64,000 nucleotides of DNA from NCBI RefSeq assembly GCF_900112765.1, contig NZ_FOMZ01000004.1, forward strand, positions 173,446-237,445, in the 5' to 3' direction. Below are positions 1 to 8,649 of this stretch, piece after piece; the stretch's first letter is position 1; each line of letters begins with the position of its first letter. The position numbers and the translations under genes were made by a program. Origin of the DNA: Actinopolyspora alba. Lineage in GTDB: Bacteria > Actinomycetota > Actinomycetes > Mycobacteriales > Pseudonocardiaceae. The notes beneath the pieces were generated by a model. That model had not been told where the DNA came from, did no database searches, and saw only the letters and a list, made by a program, of their open reading frames with translations.

Positions 1-369
1 CCGTTTGGACAGCCGGTCCCACCCGAAGATCCACAGACCGAGGAAGACCGATTCGACGAAGAAGGCGACGATGCCTTCCATGGCCAGCGGTGCCCCGAAG
101 ACGTCGCCCACGAACCTGGAGTACTCGCTCCAGGCCATGCCGAACTGGAACTCCTGCACGATGCCGGTCACCACGCCCATGGCGAAGTTGACCATCATGA
201 GCTTGCCCCAGAACTTGGTCATCTTCAGGTACCGCTCGTTACCGGTGCGGTACCAGGCGGTCTGCATTCCCGCGACGAGGATCGCGAGTCCGATCGTCAA
301 CGGGACCATCAGGAAGTGGTAAACCGTCGTGATCCCGAACTGCCACCTGGCGATGTCGAGGAGATCCAC
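1..369 (-). CDS. cydA: Cytochrome bd ubiquinol oxidase subunit I, N-terminal part (runs off the left edge)
   Basis: The 123 visible residues start MDLLDIARWQFGITTVYHF, the standard opening of CydA, the quinol-oxidising and haem-carrying subunit of the cytochrome bd terminal oxidase in the membrane. The first helix carries a conserved His in TVYHF, and helices around residues 15-35, 55-75 and 90-115 are clear. GTG at 369 gives the family N-terminus; there is no strong Shine-Dalgarno, but CAGGCT lies 7 nt upstream, resembling the leaderless promoters seen elsewhere here. The rest of the gene, and any cydB, lies outside the window. Confidence 0.93.
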   Translation of the reverse strand, partial: MDLLDIARWQFGITTVYHFLMVPLTIGLAILVAGMQTAWYRTGNERYLKMTKFWGKLMMVNFAMGVVTGIVQEFQFGMAWSEYSRFVGDVFGAPLAMEGIVAFFVESVFLGLWIFGWDRLSKR

Positions 370-646
370 GCGTACCAGCCTGCCCCCGAGCCGACGGGAA
401 TTGCAGGACAAATCGTCCTCATTCCCTCGGACGAGGGTCCTGGCGGTGACCGGGACGTTGGTCCTGACAGGGGAGGACCTGTAGCCCGATCCGGGGTGAA
501 TCGGGCCGCGATCGGGTGAGTGGCAAGGGCTTCACCCACGAATGAGCGGAATTCTCACTCCGAAATCCGCCGTTGTAAACCGTCCGTCCGAAAATTCCGC
601 CGTAGTGGACGCTTCGATTCGTTGCCCCGGCCGTACCGAACCGTCA

Positions 647-660
647 ATTTCTCGAGAAAT
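647..660. repeat. C-family palindrome, copy 1
   Basis: ATTTCTCGAGAAAT is a perfect 14 bp palindrome followed by CGCCGCGCC. It belongs to a 16-copy family in this window with arms GATTTC/GAAATC around four variable bases. Confidence 0.75.
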
Positions 661-765
661 CGCCGCGCCCCTTCGACGCGGGCCGCGCTCCCACCACCCC
701 CCGCAGGGCGAACTCCGGTCACTCCCGCAGGCCGAGCTCCTACCACCCTCGCAGCGGGACCGACC

Positions 766-866
766 GCGGGTTCTCCCGTGCGGCTCTCGCGAGGACGCCG
801 GAGACGTGGCGTAGTACCTACTCGATGTCTCCGGCCCCGCAGCGAGAGCCCGCGAGAGGTTCCGCC
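766..866 (-). repeat. B-family nested hairpin, copy 1
   Basis: In reverse orientation this matches the B element at 18545-18653: CGGCTCTCGC/GCGAGAGCC arms, an inner GCCGGAGAC/GTCTCCGGC stem, and an apex (GTAGTACCTAC) that varies the conserved GTAGCGACCTAC. Compensating differences keep the inner stem paired although its sequence differs from copy 3, which points to a conserved folded structure. Confidence 0.65.
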
Positions 867-903
867 AGGTAACCACCCTGGCAACCAGCGCCGGGATCCC
901 TTC

Positions 904-1605
904 TCAACCCAGAGCGTCGGAGACGGCGGAACAGGTGCGTACCACGAGCGGCCCGACCTCGTCCGGCGAGAGCGGCTCCATGGCCACCACGCCCACGCTG
1001 GCGCGCAGGCCGGGAACACCACGTACCGGGGCGGCGACCCCGTACGCCCCCGGCTGGAGCTCGCCCACGCTGGCCACCCACTTCGGCCCCTCCTCCGAGA
1101 GGTCCACGGCGCGACCCGCCGCGCCGCGCTGCACGGAATGTCTGGTGCCCACGCGGTAGGAGACGTGATAGCTCGTCCAGGACGGCTCGACCACGGCGAT
1201 GGCCTGGGCCTCGTTGCCGTCGGCGACGGTGAGGTGAACCGTGGCCCCCACGCGTTCCGCCAGGGCGCGCAGCGCGGGCAGTGCCGCGAACCGCAGCTGC
1301 GGCACCACCTTGCCCGCCAACCACAGCACGCCGAGACCGAGCCGAACCTTGGAACCCTCGCGCCGCACCAGGCCACGACTCTGCAACGGGCCCAGCAACC
1401 GATACACCGCCGCCCTGCTGACGCCGACGATGGTGGCGAGATCGCTGATGGTGGGTGCCTCGCTGTCGGCGTCGGCCACCGCCTGCAGCAGGTTGAGGCC
1501 ACGCTCCAGCGTCAGCGAACTCTCCTTCGTCGGAGTGGCTCCGGCGGGCTCCCGCTCGGGATCCGGAGTGGGATCCCCGGCGGATCGGGCCGAGCTCGTG
1601 CTCAT
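904..1605 (-). CDS. IclR-family transcriptional regulator
   Basis: A 233-residue regulator with an N-terminal winged helix-turn-helix (about residues 25-85, TISDLATIVGVSRAAVYRLL) and a C-terminal ligand-binding domain of IclR type. ATG at 1605 is preceded by a strong GGAGGTGA. It sits 4 bp downstream of fumarylacetoacetase, in the same direction, beside hmgA. IclR proteins often control aromatic-acid catabolism, so control of this homogentisate cluster is the likely role (inference). The C-terminal ligand domain is rather short for the family. Confidence 0.85.
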   Translation of the reverse strand: MSTSSARSAGDPTPDPEREPAGATPTKESSLTLERGLNLLQAVADADSEAPTISDLATIVGVSRAAVYRLLGPLQSRGLVRREGSKVRLGLGVLWLAGKVVPQLRFAALPALRALAERVGATVHLTVADGNEAQAIAVVEPSWTSYHVSYRVGTRHSVQRGAAGRAVDLSEEGPKWVASVGELQPGAYGVAAPVRGVPGLRASVGVVAMEPLSPDEVGPLVVRTCSAVSDALG

Positions 1606-1609
1606 CGGG

Positions 1610-2815
1610 TCACCTCCGAACCGCGGGCAGCACCGTGCCGGACACGTCCCCCAGCCCGACCGGACGGCCGTGCTCACCGGGCGCCGTGGCGCTGATCGTC
1701 ACGCGGTCGCCGTCCTGCAGGAAGGTGCGCTGCTCGCCGTCCTCCAGCGTAACGGGGTCGGAGCCGCCCCAGCTGAGTTCGAGCAGGCATCCCCGCTGAT
1801 CGGGCTCCGGGCCCGAAACCGTACCGGAGGCGAACAGGTCACCCGGTCGCACCGTGCTGCCGTTGACGGTCAGGTGCGCCAACTGCTGCGCGGGCGACCA
1901 GTACATCTCCGCGAAGGGCGGTCGGGACAGCAGGGTGTCGTTGCACCGCACCTCCAAGCGCAGATCCAGACCCCACGGCCGCTCCTCGACGAGGTAGTCC
2001 AGCAGCTGGTGATCATAGCCGGTGGTGGGGACCCGGGCCTGTTCCAGTGCCGCGAGCGGGGTGATCCAGCCCGACATCGAGGTCGCGAACGACTTGGCCA
2101 GGAACGGCCCCAGCGGCTGGTACTCCCAGGACTGGATGTCACGGGCGGACCAGTCGTTGACGAGTACCGCCCCGAAGACGTGCTCGGCGAAGTCCTCGGT
2201 CTCGATCGACGTGGCGGGTTCGCCGCCGCAGACGAAGCCCACCTCCGCCTCGAAGTCGAGCCTGCGGGTGGGCCCGAACACCGGGGTGGGGTCGCCGGAG
2301 ACGCGGCGCTGCCCGTTGGGGCGGGCCACGTCCGTTCCGGAGACCACCACGGTGCCGGATCGGCCGTGGTAGCCGACCGGCAGGTGCGTCCAGTTCGGCA
2401 GCAACGGCTCCGCCTCGCGGCGGAATATCTTGCCGACGTTCTCGGCGTGGTGCCGTGAGGAGTAGAAGTCGGCGAAGTCGGCCACGGTGAACGGCAGCAG
2501 CTGGGTGTGCCAGTCGGCGCGGATCAACTCGGCGCCTTTGGGACGTGAGTCCGCCACGACCAGTTCCAGCAGGCGTTCCCGCAGCTCGCGCCAGGCCGCC
2601 GGTCCCGCCGCGAGCAGCGGGTCCAACGAGTCACCGGAGACGAGCCCGCCCACCCGCGGGCCGAGCTCGTCGGCGACGCTCCGCAGCGGGACGGCGTGTT
2701 TGCCCACCCGCACGGCCACCGTCGGTCCCTTGGCGGTGCCCAGCACGCCGTAAGGCAGTGTCTGCGGCCCGAACGGGCGGTCCGGCGCGAACTCTGGGTC
2801 CTCGATCCAGGTCAC
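1610..2815 (-). CDS. fahA: Fumarylacetoacetase
   Basis: A 401-residue enzyme that hydrolyses fumarylacetoacetate to fumarate and acetoacetate, the last step of tyrosine/homogentisate breakdown. It has the FAH N-terminal domain (TWIEDPEFAPDRPFGPQ) and the catalytic fold with VNDWSARDIQSWEYQPLGPF, where the metal-binding acidic residues lie. Translation starts at GTG 2815, overlapping the stop of the upstream gene by GTGA, so the two are translationally coupled. A longer open frame upstream is only the antisense-frame extension inside that gene. An acetoacetyl-CoA synthetase gene at 50.9 kb could use the acetoacetate product. Confidence 0.95.
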   Translation of the reverse strand: MTWIEDPEFAPDRPFGPQTLPYGVLGTAKGPTVAVRVGKHAVPLRSVADELGPRVGGLVSGDSLDPLLAAGPAAWRELRERLLELVVADSRPKGAELIRADWHTQLLPFTVADFADFYSSRHHAENVGKIFRREAEPLLPNWTHLPVGYHGRSGTVVVSGTDVARPNGQRRVSGDPTPVFGPTRRLDFEAEVGFVCGGEPATSIETEDFAEHVFGAVLVNDWSARDIQSWEYQPLGPFLAKSFATSMSGWITPLAALEQARVPTTGYDHQLLDYLVEERPWGLDLRLEVRCNDTLLSRPPFAEMYWSPAQQLAHLTVNGSTVRPGDLFASGTVSGPEPDQRGCLLELSWGGSDPVTLEDGEQRTFLQDGDRVTISATAPGEHGRPVGLGDVSGTVLPAVRR

Positions 2816-3684
2816 AACAGTTCCAACTCGACGAGATCGGACACGGGATCGGTGGGCGAAGTCGCCCCGTACGAGGAGAACACGCTCCGGACCGCTTTCG
2901 CCGCCTCGTCGGAGAGCGAGCACGCCTCCTCGGTCAGTGCCCGCTCGTCGGTGCTGGCCAGGGCCGCGCGCACGTCCTGGCCGGACAGGGCGCGCCCCAC
3001 GGCCACCAGCAGGTTCAGGAAACCGTGGTGCGGAAAGCCGGTCTCCGAGTCGGTACGGCGCACCGCGCGGGGCATTCCGGCGGTGACCTTGAACGGGACC
3101 TCCAGCGTGGTGGCCACGGCCAGGAACTCGGCCACGACGTCGACCCCGGGGAAGGACTCGACGGTCTGGCCTCCCGACCGCAGTTTCGGCCAGCAGCCGA
3201 ACTCGGCGACCCGACGAACCCCGTCGAGCCACCCCTCGCCGCGTCGCGGTTCGACGACGCGAACCACGTCCTCCGGGACGAACTCGGAAACGCGTTCCAA
3301 CCACACGTCGTCGACCTCGGACGGCCCGGGCATCTCGACCATTCGGAGCGAGAGCAGTTCGTGGCGTCCCTCGATGATCGAGAGCGCCTTCGGCACCTCG
3401 CCGAGCCCGGTGTCGCAGACCAGCGACATGGGAACGGGTTCGGCCGGTTTGGCCTTGGCCAGTTCGGTGATCAGTTCCGGCAGGCGGGAGACCTGGCAGA
3501 GGATCGGCCCCAGCAACCCCGCGTACTCGCCGTCCCGCGCACGCAGGTGTTCCTCAACCGCCTGAGCGACGGACGCGTTGGCGGGCGGGAACAGCGAGGC
3601 ATCGTCCACCAGACGTGCGAACAGGGGCGGAATACCGCGCGGACCGGGCGCGTGGAGTTCAACAGCGCTTGACACGAGTGTCAC
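2812..3684 (-). CDS. Conserved protein of unknown function coupled to fumarylacetoacetase
   Basis: A protein of about 290 residues, recognised only by context. It has a first half with PPLFARLVDDASLFPPA and a second half with KLRSGG followed by VPFKVTAG and GFPHHGFLN, alternating strands and helices suggestive of a barrel, without an assigned enzyme motif. Its stop overlaps the fahA start (GTGA), and it is divergent from hmgA, so it is probably part of the homogentisate pathway. The start is uncertain: GTG 3684 is chosen; ATG at 3723 would add 13 residues. Neither has a good ribosome site. No signal peptide or membrane helix. Confidence 0.7.
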   Translation of the reverse strand: MTLVSSAVELHAPGPRGIPPLFARLVDDASLFPPANASVAQAVEEHLRARDGEYAGLLGPILCQVSRLPELITELAKAKPAEPVPMSLVCDTGLGEVPKALSIIEGRHELLSLRMVEMPGPSEVDDVWLERVSEFVPEDVVRVVEPRRGEGWLDGVRRVAEFGCWPKLRSGGQTVESFPGVDVVAEFLAVATTLEVPFKVTAGMPRAVRRTDSETGFPHHGFLNLLVAVGRALSGQDVRAALASTDERALTEEACSLSDEAAKAVRSVFSSYGATSPTDPVSDLVELELL

Positions 3685-3847
3685 GCTAATGCCGTGCCGG
3701 GCAGTGAACAAAAGTGTCCGCAAAACGAACGCCTTGCGGGATTGTCCGATTCGCCGCCGATTCGGGGCGAAGCGGCGACCGCTGGGCGAACAGTCCTGTG
3801 TTTTCGCAGCGCTCGACTTCGCCGCGCTCGATCTACCGGAGGCCGGT

Positions 3848-5035
3848 ATGCCGTACTACCGCCAAGTGGGTGAGATTCCGCGCAAGAGGCACACGCGGTT
3901 CCGTCAACCGGACGGCAGCCTCTACGCCGAGGAACTGATGGGAATCGAGGGGTTCTCCTCGGAGTCGGCCCTGCTGTATCACCGCGGACTGCCCACCGCG
4001 GTCGTCGCGGCCGAAGCGGTCACCGAACAGGGGCGTGCCACCGAGCCCAACCTGCCGCTCCGGCCCCGGCACTTCCGCACCGGCGAGCTCGCGTTCCCGG
4101 GCGGCGAGGCCGGGACCGACGCGGTCACCGGGCGCAGGCTGCTGTTCGGCAACAGCGACGTGTCGATCTGCTTCGCGGTGCCCGACACCACGAGCCCGCT
4201 CTACCGCAACGCGACCGGTGACGAGCTGTGCTACGTGCAGCGCGGCTCGGCACGGTTCGAGACGATCTACGGAGCCCTGGAGGTCGCCGAGGGCGACTAC
4301 GTCCTGCTGCCCGCCTCCACCACGTACCGGGTGGTGCCGCTGGGTGAACAACCGCCCCGGCTGTACCTCGTGGAAGCCACCGGGCACATCGGTCCGCCCA
4401 AGCGCTATCTCAGCGCCAAGGGGCAGTTCCTGGAGAGCTCCCCGTACTGCGAACGGGACCTGCGCGGTCCCACGGAGCCGCTGCTGCTGGAGGGCGAGCA
4501 CGTGGACGTGCTGGTTCGGCACCACGACGGCCTCACCCGGATGACGTACGAGCATCACCCGTTCGACGTGGTCGGCTGGGACGGCTGCCTGTATCCGTGG
4601 GTGTTCAACATCGCCGACTTCGAACCGATCACCGGACGCATCCACCAGCCGCCGCCGGTGCACCAGACCTTCGAGGGGCCGAACTTCGTGGTGTGCTCGT
4701 TCTGCCCCCGCAAGGTGGACTATCACCCGGACTCGATCCCGGTGCCGTACAACCACGCCAATGTGGACTCCGACGAGCTGATGTTCTACGTGGGCGGGAA
4801 CTACGAGGCCCGGAAGGGCTCCGGCATCGGCATCGGCTCGCTGTCGCTGCACCCCTCCGGGTGCAGCCACGGGCCGCAACCGGGTGCCGCCGAGGCGTCG
4901 CTGGGAGCAGAGCGGTTCGACGAAACGGCCGTCATGATCGACACCTTCCGGCCGCTGCGGCTGGGTGAGGCCGCCACCGCCTCCGAGGACCCCACCTACT
5001 ACCGCAGCTGGGTGACCAACAACCCGGGCAACTGA
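3848..5035 (+). CDS. hmgA: Homogentisate 1,2-dioxygenase
   Basis: A 395-residue cupin-fold, iron-dependent dioxygenase that opens the ring of homogentisate to maleylacetoacetate. It begins MPYYRQVGEIPRKRHT, and the conserved C-terminal core contains PPPVHQTFEGPNF, SIPVPYNHANVDSDELMFY and LHPSGCSHGPQPG, where the His/Glu iron ligands lie. ATG 3848 follows GGAGGCC at good spacing. It is divergent from the fahA operon; the 160 bp between them should hold both promoters. Length is shorter than the roughly 445 residues of animal enzymes but normal for actinobacteria. No maleylacetoacetate isomerase is seen here. Confidence 0.95.
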   Translation: MPYYRQVGEIPRKRHTRFRQPDGSLYAEELMGIEGFSSESALLYHRGLPTAVVAAEAVTEQGRATEPNLPLRPRHFRTGELAFPGGEAGTDAVTGRRLLFGNSDVSICFAVPDTTSPLYRNATGDELCYVQRGSARFETIYGALEVAEGDYVLLPASTTYRVVPLGEQPPRLYLVEATGHIGPPKRYLSAKGQFLESSPYCERDLRGPTEPLLLEGEHVDVLVRHHDGLTRMTYEHHPFDVVGWDGCLYPWVFNIADFEPITGRIHQPPPVHQTFEGPNFVVCSFCPRKVDYHPDSIPVPYNHANVDSDELMFYVGGNYEARKGSGIGIGSLSLHPSGCSHGPQPGAAEASLGAERFDETAVMIDTFRPLRLGEAATASEDPTYYRSWVTNNPGN

Positions 5036-5040
5036 GCAGG

Positions 5041-5095
5041 TCGGCTCGGTTTGCCTGGCGGTGCGGGTGGCGGAACCTCTCGCACGGCTCTCGCC
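5041..5095 (+). repeat. B-family hairpin, truncated copy 2
   Basis: The segment closely matches 18530-18578, including TCTCGCACGGCTCTCGCCG, the left arm of the B hairpin. The match stops before the inner stem, and an A element follows after about 35 bp, so this is a broken or recombined copy. Confidence 0.65.
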
Positions 5096-5130
5096 GTATT
5101 GCTGTGCCGGTTGCTCTGGCGCGGTGGTCG

Positions 5131-5240
5131 GGTAGCCGGCACGTGAGTCGGCGCCTTGCGGCGTTGGGCCGGCTCTTGAGTAGCGACCTACGCGGCGAGC
5201 GGCCCGGCCTTGCAATGCATCCGACTCACGCACCGGGGAC
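5131..5240 (+). repeat. A-family structured repeat, copy 1
   Basis: About 110 bp nearly identical to 25403-25512 and present inverted at 44402-44513. The ends GTGAGTCGG (from 5143) and CCGACTCAC (from 5221) pair, GGCCGGCTC pairs imperfectly with the GAGCGGCC side, and the apex contains GTAGCGACCTAC, shared with B elements. The inverted copy has a frame-breaking insertion, so this is not a protein gene. Confidence 0.75.
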
Positions 5241-5292
5241 AATCGCGCTGCGAACCGCACGGTCGCTTCCCGACGAGGGTTCCGGGCGCGGC

Positions 5293-5362
5293 GATTTCGC
5301 GAGAAATCTACGCCCACGGGGCCACACCGCCCCCCAGTGGACCGTCGATTTCGCGAGAAATC
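5293..5362. repeat. C-family palindromes, copies 2 and 3
   Basis: Two exact copies of GATTTCGCGAGAAATC at 5293-5308 and 5347-5362. As RNA each would be a 6-7 bp stem closed by a GCGA (GNRA-type) loop. They lie 3' of hmgA. Confidence 0.8.
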
Positions 5363-5448
5363 GCCGGTGCCACGGCCCCGGTCGGCAGCGCGGTACACCG
5401 CACGCGGTGGCCCCTGATCGGGTCACTTCCACAACGGCGCCGACTGGG

Positions 5449-5462
5449 TTAGGGTTACCTAA
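5449..5462. promoter_or_regulatory. Candidate iron-regulator (IdeR/DtxR-like) half-palindrome
   Basis: TTAGGGTTACCTAA has perfect TTAGG/CCTAA arms with a 4 bp centre. Classical IdeR/DtxR boxes carry the same outer arms but a 9 bp centre, so the match is partial. It lies 34 bp before the DUF2470 gene, a domain linked to haem and iron proteins. Confidence 0.35.
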
Positions 5463-5495
5463 TAAGTCCTGCTGTGCCGCCTCTGGAGGTGAGCG

Positions 5496-6266
5496 ATGCC
5501 CGAGACCGCTCGCACGCCCGCGAAGCCCGATGCCGCCGAGCGCGCCCGCACGATCGCCAAACGGGGTGGCAGAGCGGCGGTACAGCCCTCCGGAAACGAC
5601 GCCGAACGGGTTCAACCGCTGCTGCACCACGTCCACCGGGACGGCACCGCCACGGTGCTGCTCTCGGACGGGCACCCCCTTGTCGCGGCGGTCTGGCAGG
5701 CTCCGCGCGGCGAGTTCGGTGCCGTGCTGGAGGTGGCCGACTCCGCCCCGGTACGGCTGCGTGAACCGGTGCGCGGGCTGATCTGGCTGACCGGATGGCT
5801 GCGTGTCCCGGATAGCGGTGAACGCCACGAACGGGTACTGCAGATAGCCGAGGAACGCCCCGATCCGCGACTGCTGGACGTCGGGCACGGCGTGACCGCA
5901 CTGCGCCTGGAGGCCGTCTCGCTGGTACTCGCGGATTCCGAGGAGACCAGCTCGATCGACTCCGCCGAGTTCGCCGCATCGAGTCCGGATCCGTTCTGCC
6001 TCTACGAGGACGGCTGGCTACGGCACCTGGAACTCTCCCACCGTGACGTGGTCGGGCTGCTCACCCGCTACTTGCCGGAGCGGTTGCGGGGCGGGCACGT
6101 GCGGCCGCTGGGGTTGGACCGCTACGGGGTACGGCTCCGGGTGGAATCGGCGGACGGCGATCACGACGTCCGGCTCGGGTTCTCCCGTGCCGTGGAGGAC
6201 TCCGAGCAGCTCGGTGCCGAACTGCGGCGGTTGATGGGATGCCCGTTCCTGGCGGAGCGGCGGTGA
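5496..6266 (+). CDS. DUF2470 domain-containing protein
   Basis: A 256-residue soluble protein. The C-terminal part (about residues 165-250: LELSHRDVVGLLTRYLPERLRGGHVRPLGLDRYGVRLRV) matches the DUF2470 pattern found alone or fused to haem-degrading split-barrel proteins; the N-terminal half (residues 35-150) resembles a flavin-reductase-like split barrel with RDGTATVLLSDGHP. ATG 5496 follows GGAGGTGAGCG. A partial iron-box-like palindrome upstream fits a haem or iron role, but this is inference. It is co-directional with the CPBP gene 108 bp downstream. Confidence 0.75.
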   Translation: MPETARTPAKPDAAERARTIAKRGGRAAVQPSGNDAERVQPLLHHVHRDGTATVLLSDGHPLVAAVWQAPRGEFGAVLEVADSAPVRLREPVRGLIWLTGWLRVPDSGERHERVLQIAEERPDPRLLDVGHGVTALRLEAVSLVLADSEETSSIDSAEFAASSPDPFCLYEDGWLRHLELSHRDVVGLLTRYLPERLRGGHVRPLGLDRYGVRLRVESADGDHDVRLGFSRAVEDSEQLGAELRRLMGCPFLAERR

Positions 6267-6374
6267 CCGCGCTGAGTTGACCGCGCGGCGGTGGTCGCGC
6301 GGTCGTCTCGGCGTCCGCCGCTCGGAAGGACACGGCGACGCGGTCGGAGAACACCGGTCAGTAGGGTTTCCGGG

Positions 6375-7202
6375 GTGAGCACCAGTCACGGTCCCGCCTC
6401 GCCGCGTTCCTGGTTACTGCCGAACCGTCCCGATGAACCGGCCCGGATCACCGATCCGGGCAAGCGCAGGGCGATCGTCGTCGAGCTGATCATCGTCTTC
6501 GCGATCACGCTGGGCATGGCGGGGTTGCAGAGCCTGCTGTCCCTGCTGGACGCGCTGCTGCGTCCCGAGTCGCTGGACCAGCAGGCGGTGGCGATCAACG
6601 CCTCCCAGGCGCGGCTGGGACTGCTGGACCTGCTGGAGCAGCTGCTGGGTGTGCTGCGCCTGTTCGCCTGGGCCGCCCTCGGCGTCTACCTGCTGTGGCA
6701 GGGCGGTATCGCGCTGCGAAACGTGGGTTTCGACAACAGCGGGCCGGGGCGGGACCTCGCGGGAGGCGCCGGGCTGGCCGCCCTGATAGGCATCCCCGGC
6801 CTGGGGCTTTACCTGGTGGCGCACTCGTTGGGGCTGAACCTGGCCGTGCAGCCGACGACCCTGGACGAGGCGTGGTGGCGGGCTCCGGTACTGGTGCTGT
6901 CGGCGTTGGGCAACGCCGCGGCCGAGGAAGTGCTGGTGGTCTGCTACCTGCTCACACGACTGCGGCAGCTCGGTGCCAGCGAGAACCGCGCACTGTGGAT
7001 CTCGGCGGTGCTGCGCGGCTCGTACCACCTGTACCAGGGATTCGGCGGGTTCGTGGGCAACGTGGTCATGGGATTGGTCTACGGCCGGGTGTGGCAGCGC
7101 ACCAACCGGATCCACGCGCTGATCATCGGGCACGCGTTGATCGACGTCGTCGCCTTCGTCGGCTATGCCCTGTTGCGCGATCAGGTGGGTTGGCTGCCCT
7201 GA
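6375..7202 (+). CDS. CPBP-family intramembrane metalloprotease (Abi)
   Basis: A 275-residue membrane protein with about eight hydrophobic segments. It carries the CPBP/Abi motifs: AAEEVLVVCYLL (a glutamate pair, motif 1, without the usual Arg), SYHLYQGFGGFVGNVVMG (motif 2/3) and IIGHALIDVV (motif 4). Members are glutamic-type membrane endopeptidases acting on prenylated or other membrane proteins; the substrate is unknown here. GTG 6375 was chosen because residues before it are low-complexity Arg/Ser and lie over another frame; the ribosome site is weak. Confidence 0.82.
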   Translation: MSTSHGPASPRSWLLPNRPDEPARITDPGKRRAIVVELIIVFAITLGMAGLQSLLSLLDALLRPESLDQQAVAINASQARLGLLDLLEQLLGVLRLFAWAALGVYLLWQGGIALRNVGFDNSGPGRDLAGGAGLAALIGIPGLGLYLVAHSLGLNLAVQPTTLDEAWWRAPVLVLSALGNAAAEEVLVVCYLLTRLRQLGASENRALWISAVLRGSYHLYQGFGGFVGNVVMGLVYGRVWQRTNRIHALIIGHALIDVVAFVGYALLRDQVGWLP

Positions 7203-7301
7203 TCGCACACCCGGGCACAACGAATCGTTCCCGTCGTGCCGGAATCGGTTAACGATCCGTCGAATTTCGCGTCGGATGCGGCTATTCTCGCTCGATAGGG
7301 C

Positions 7302-7307
7302 TAGGCT
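7302..7307 (+). promoter_or_regulatory. Candidate -10 hexamer for leaderless arcA
   Basis: TAGGCT lies 8 nt before the GTG start and there is no Shine-Dalgarno, which suggests transcription starts at or next to the start codon. The same hexamer precedes pheA, serS and tRNA-Ser(CGA). Confidence 0.45.
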
Positions 7308-7315
7308 GCGGGACC

Positions 7316-8515
7316 GTGACAACCCCACACGTGACGAGCGAAGTCGGCCCGCTGCGCACCGTGCTGCTGCACCGCCCCGGCGGTGAGCTCAAGCGGCTCA
7401 CCCCGCGCAACAACGACCAACTGCTGTTCGACGCGATTCCCTGGGTGGACCGTGCCGAGCAGGAGCACGACGCGTTCGCGGCGGTGCTGCGCGAGCAGGG
7501 CGTCGAGGTGCTGCTGCTCGACGAACTGCTGTCCGAGGCGCTGCGCGACCCGAGGGCCCGCACCGCGGCGCTGCACAGCGGCGTGGACGAACGCAGGTTG
7601 GGCGCCGAGGTGGCGGACACGCTGTGCTCCTACCTGTCCAGCATGGACGAGAAGACGCTCACCGGCGTTCTGGTGTCGGGAATGACCTTCGAGGAACTTC
7701 CCGCCGCCGAGGGGCAGTCGCTGGTTCGCAGGATGCACCAGCCGCACGACTTCGCCATCGACCCGCTGCCGAACCTGCTGTTCACCAGGGACTCCTCGGT
7801 GTGGATCGACGACAGGGTGGCGGTGACCTCGCTGGCGATGCCCGCGCGGATCCGCGAGTCCGCGTTGACCGACCTGGTCTACGCCTACCACCCCAGGTTC
7901 GCGCAGTCCGCCCGTGCCTACGGTGCGCACTCCGCCCCGGTCGAGGGCGGGGACGTGCTGCTGCTGGCTCCGGGCGTGGTGGCCGTGGGGGTGGGGGAGC
8001 GCACCACTCCCGCGGGCGCGGAGTCGCTGGCCCGATCGCTGTTCGCCGACGACCTCGCGCACACCGTGCTCGCGGTGCCGATCACGCAGACCCGGGCCTC
8101 GATGCACCTGGACACGGTGTGCACGATGGTCGACCACGACGCGGTGCTGATGTATCCCGCGATCCGCGATCACCTCACCGCCTACGTGCTGCGACCCGCC
8201 GGTGAGGGCATCAAGGTGTCCGGCCCCGAGCCGTTCCTCCGTGCGTCCGCCGAAGCGATGGAACTGGACCGGCTGCGGGTGGTCGACACCGGGCTCGATC
8301 CGGTCACCGCCGAGCGCGAGCAGTGGGAGGACGGCAACAACACGCTGGCGGTCTCCCCGGGAACGCTGGTGGCCTACGAACGCAACGTGGAGACCAACGC
8401 GCGGCTGGAGGACGCGGGCATCGAGGTGCTGCGCATCAGCGGTTCAGAACTCGGCTCCGGACGCGGCGGTCCCCGCTGCATGTCCTCGCCGATCGTGCGG
8501 GATCCGCTGTACTGA
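7316..8515 (+). CDS. arcA: Arginine deiminase
   Basis: A 399-residue enzyme hydrolysing arginine to citrulline and ammonia. It has the guanidine-modifying fold with [10 protein letters not shown] (about residue 158), EGGDVL (about 209), [10 protein letters not shown] (about 262) and the catalytic Cys388 in [12 protein letters not shown] near the C-terminus. The start is GTG 7316, without a Shine-Dalgarno. No ornithine carbamoyltransferase or carbamate kinase follows, so it stands alone rather than in an arc operon. Confidence 0.95.
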   Translation: MTTPHVTSEVGPLRTVLLHRPGGELKRLTPRNNDQLLFDAIPWVDRAEQEHDAFAAVLREQGVEVLLLDELLSEALRDPRARTAALHSGVDERRLGAEVADTLCSYLSSMDEKTLTGVLVSGMTFEELPAAEGQSLVRRMHQPHDFAIDPLPNLLFTRDSSVWIDDRVAVTSLAMPARIRESALTDLVYAYHPRFAQSARAYGAHSAPVEGGDVLLLAPGVVAVGVGERTTPAGAESLARSLFADDLAHTVLAVPITQTRASMHLDTVCTMVDHDAVLMYPAIRDHLTAYVLRPAGEGIKVSGPEPFLRASAEAMELDRLRVVDTGLDPVTAEREQWEDGNNTLAVSPGTLVAYERNVETNARLEDAGIEVLRISGSELGSGRGGPRCMSSPIVRDPLY

Positions 8516-8550
8516 TCCCGCAGCCGGCCACGGTCCCTCCGCCGCGCGGC

Positions 8551-8568
8551 GATTTCGCGCGAGATTTA
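8551..8568. repeat. C-family palindrome, degenerate copy 4
   Basis: GATTTCGCGCGAGATTTA is a diverged form of the C palindrome with 2 bp inserted, 36 bp after the arcA stop. Confidence 0.5.
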
Positions 8569-8649
8569 CGTCCCGGCGGGGCTCCGGGTGTGAGTTTGCT
8601 CCTGCGGTGAGCGCGTGAATCGCCGGATGGCTATAACGTCGTGGGTGTC

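Larger units (their letters stand above)
370..903. other. Gene-free 534 bp region with repeat elements
   Basis: No frame here has a ribosome binding site or a recognisable product. It contains one perfect C-family palindrome (647-660) and an inverted copy of the B hairpin (766-866). It lies between the 3' end of the iclR-type gene and the 5' end of cydA. Confidence 0.7.
5036..5495. other. Gene-free 460 bp region: B fragment, A element, two C palindromes, candidate iron box
   Basis: Between hmgA and the DUF2470 gene. From left to right: a truncated B element (5041-5095), an A element (5131-5240), a stretch shared with the 25.7 kb repeat region, two C palindromes, then a TTAGG/CCTAA inverted repeat just before the next gene. 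Open frames here translate the repeats and are not conserved between copies. Confidence 0.7.

Noticed and set aside
5104-5240. A recurring peptide (SRHVSRRLAALGRLL...) translated from A elements at 5.1 and 25.4 kb
   Set aside because: The third copy at 44.4 kb has a one-base insertion and a stop in that frame, and there is no ribosome site; the conservation is of DNA or RNA structure.
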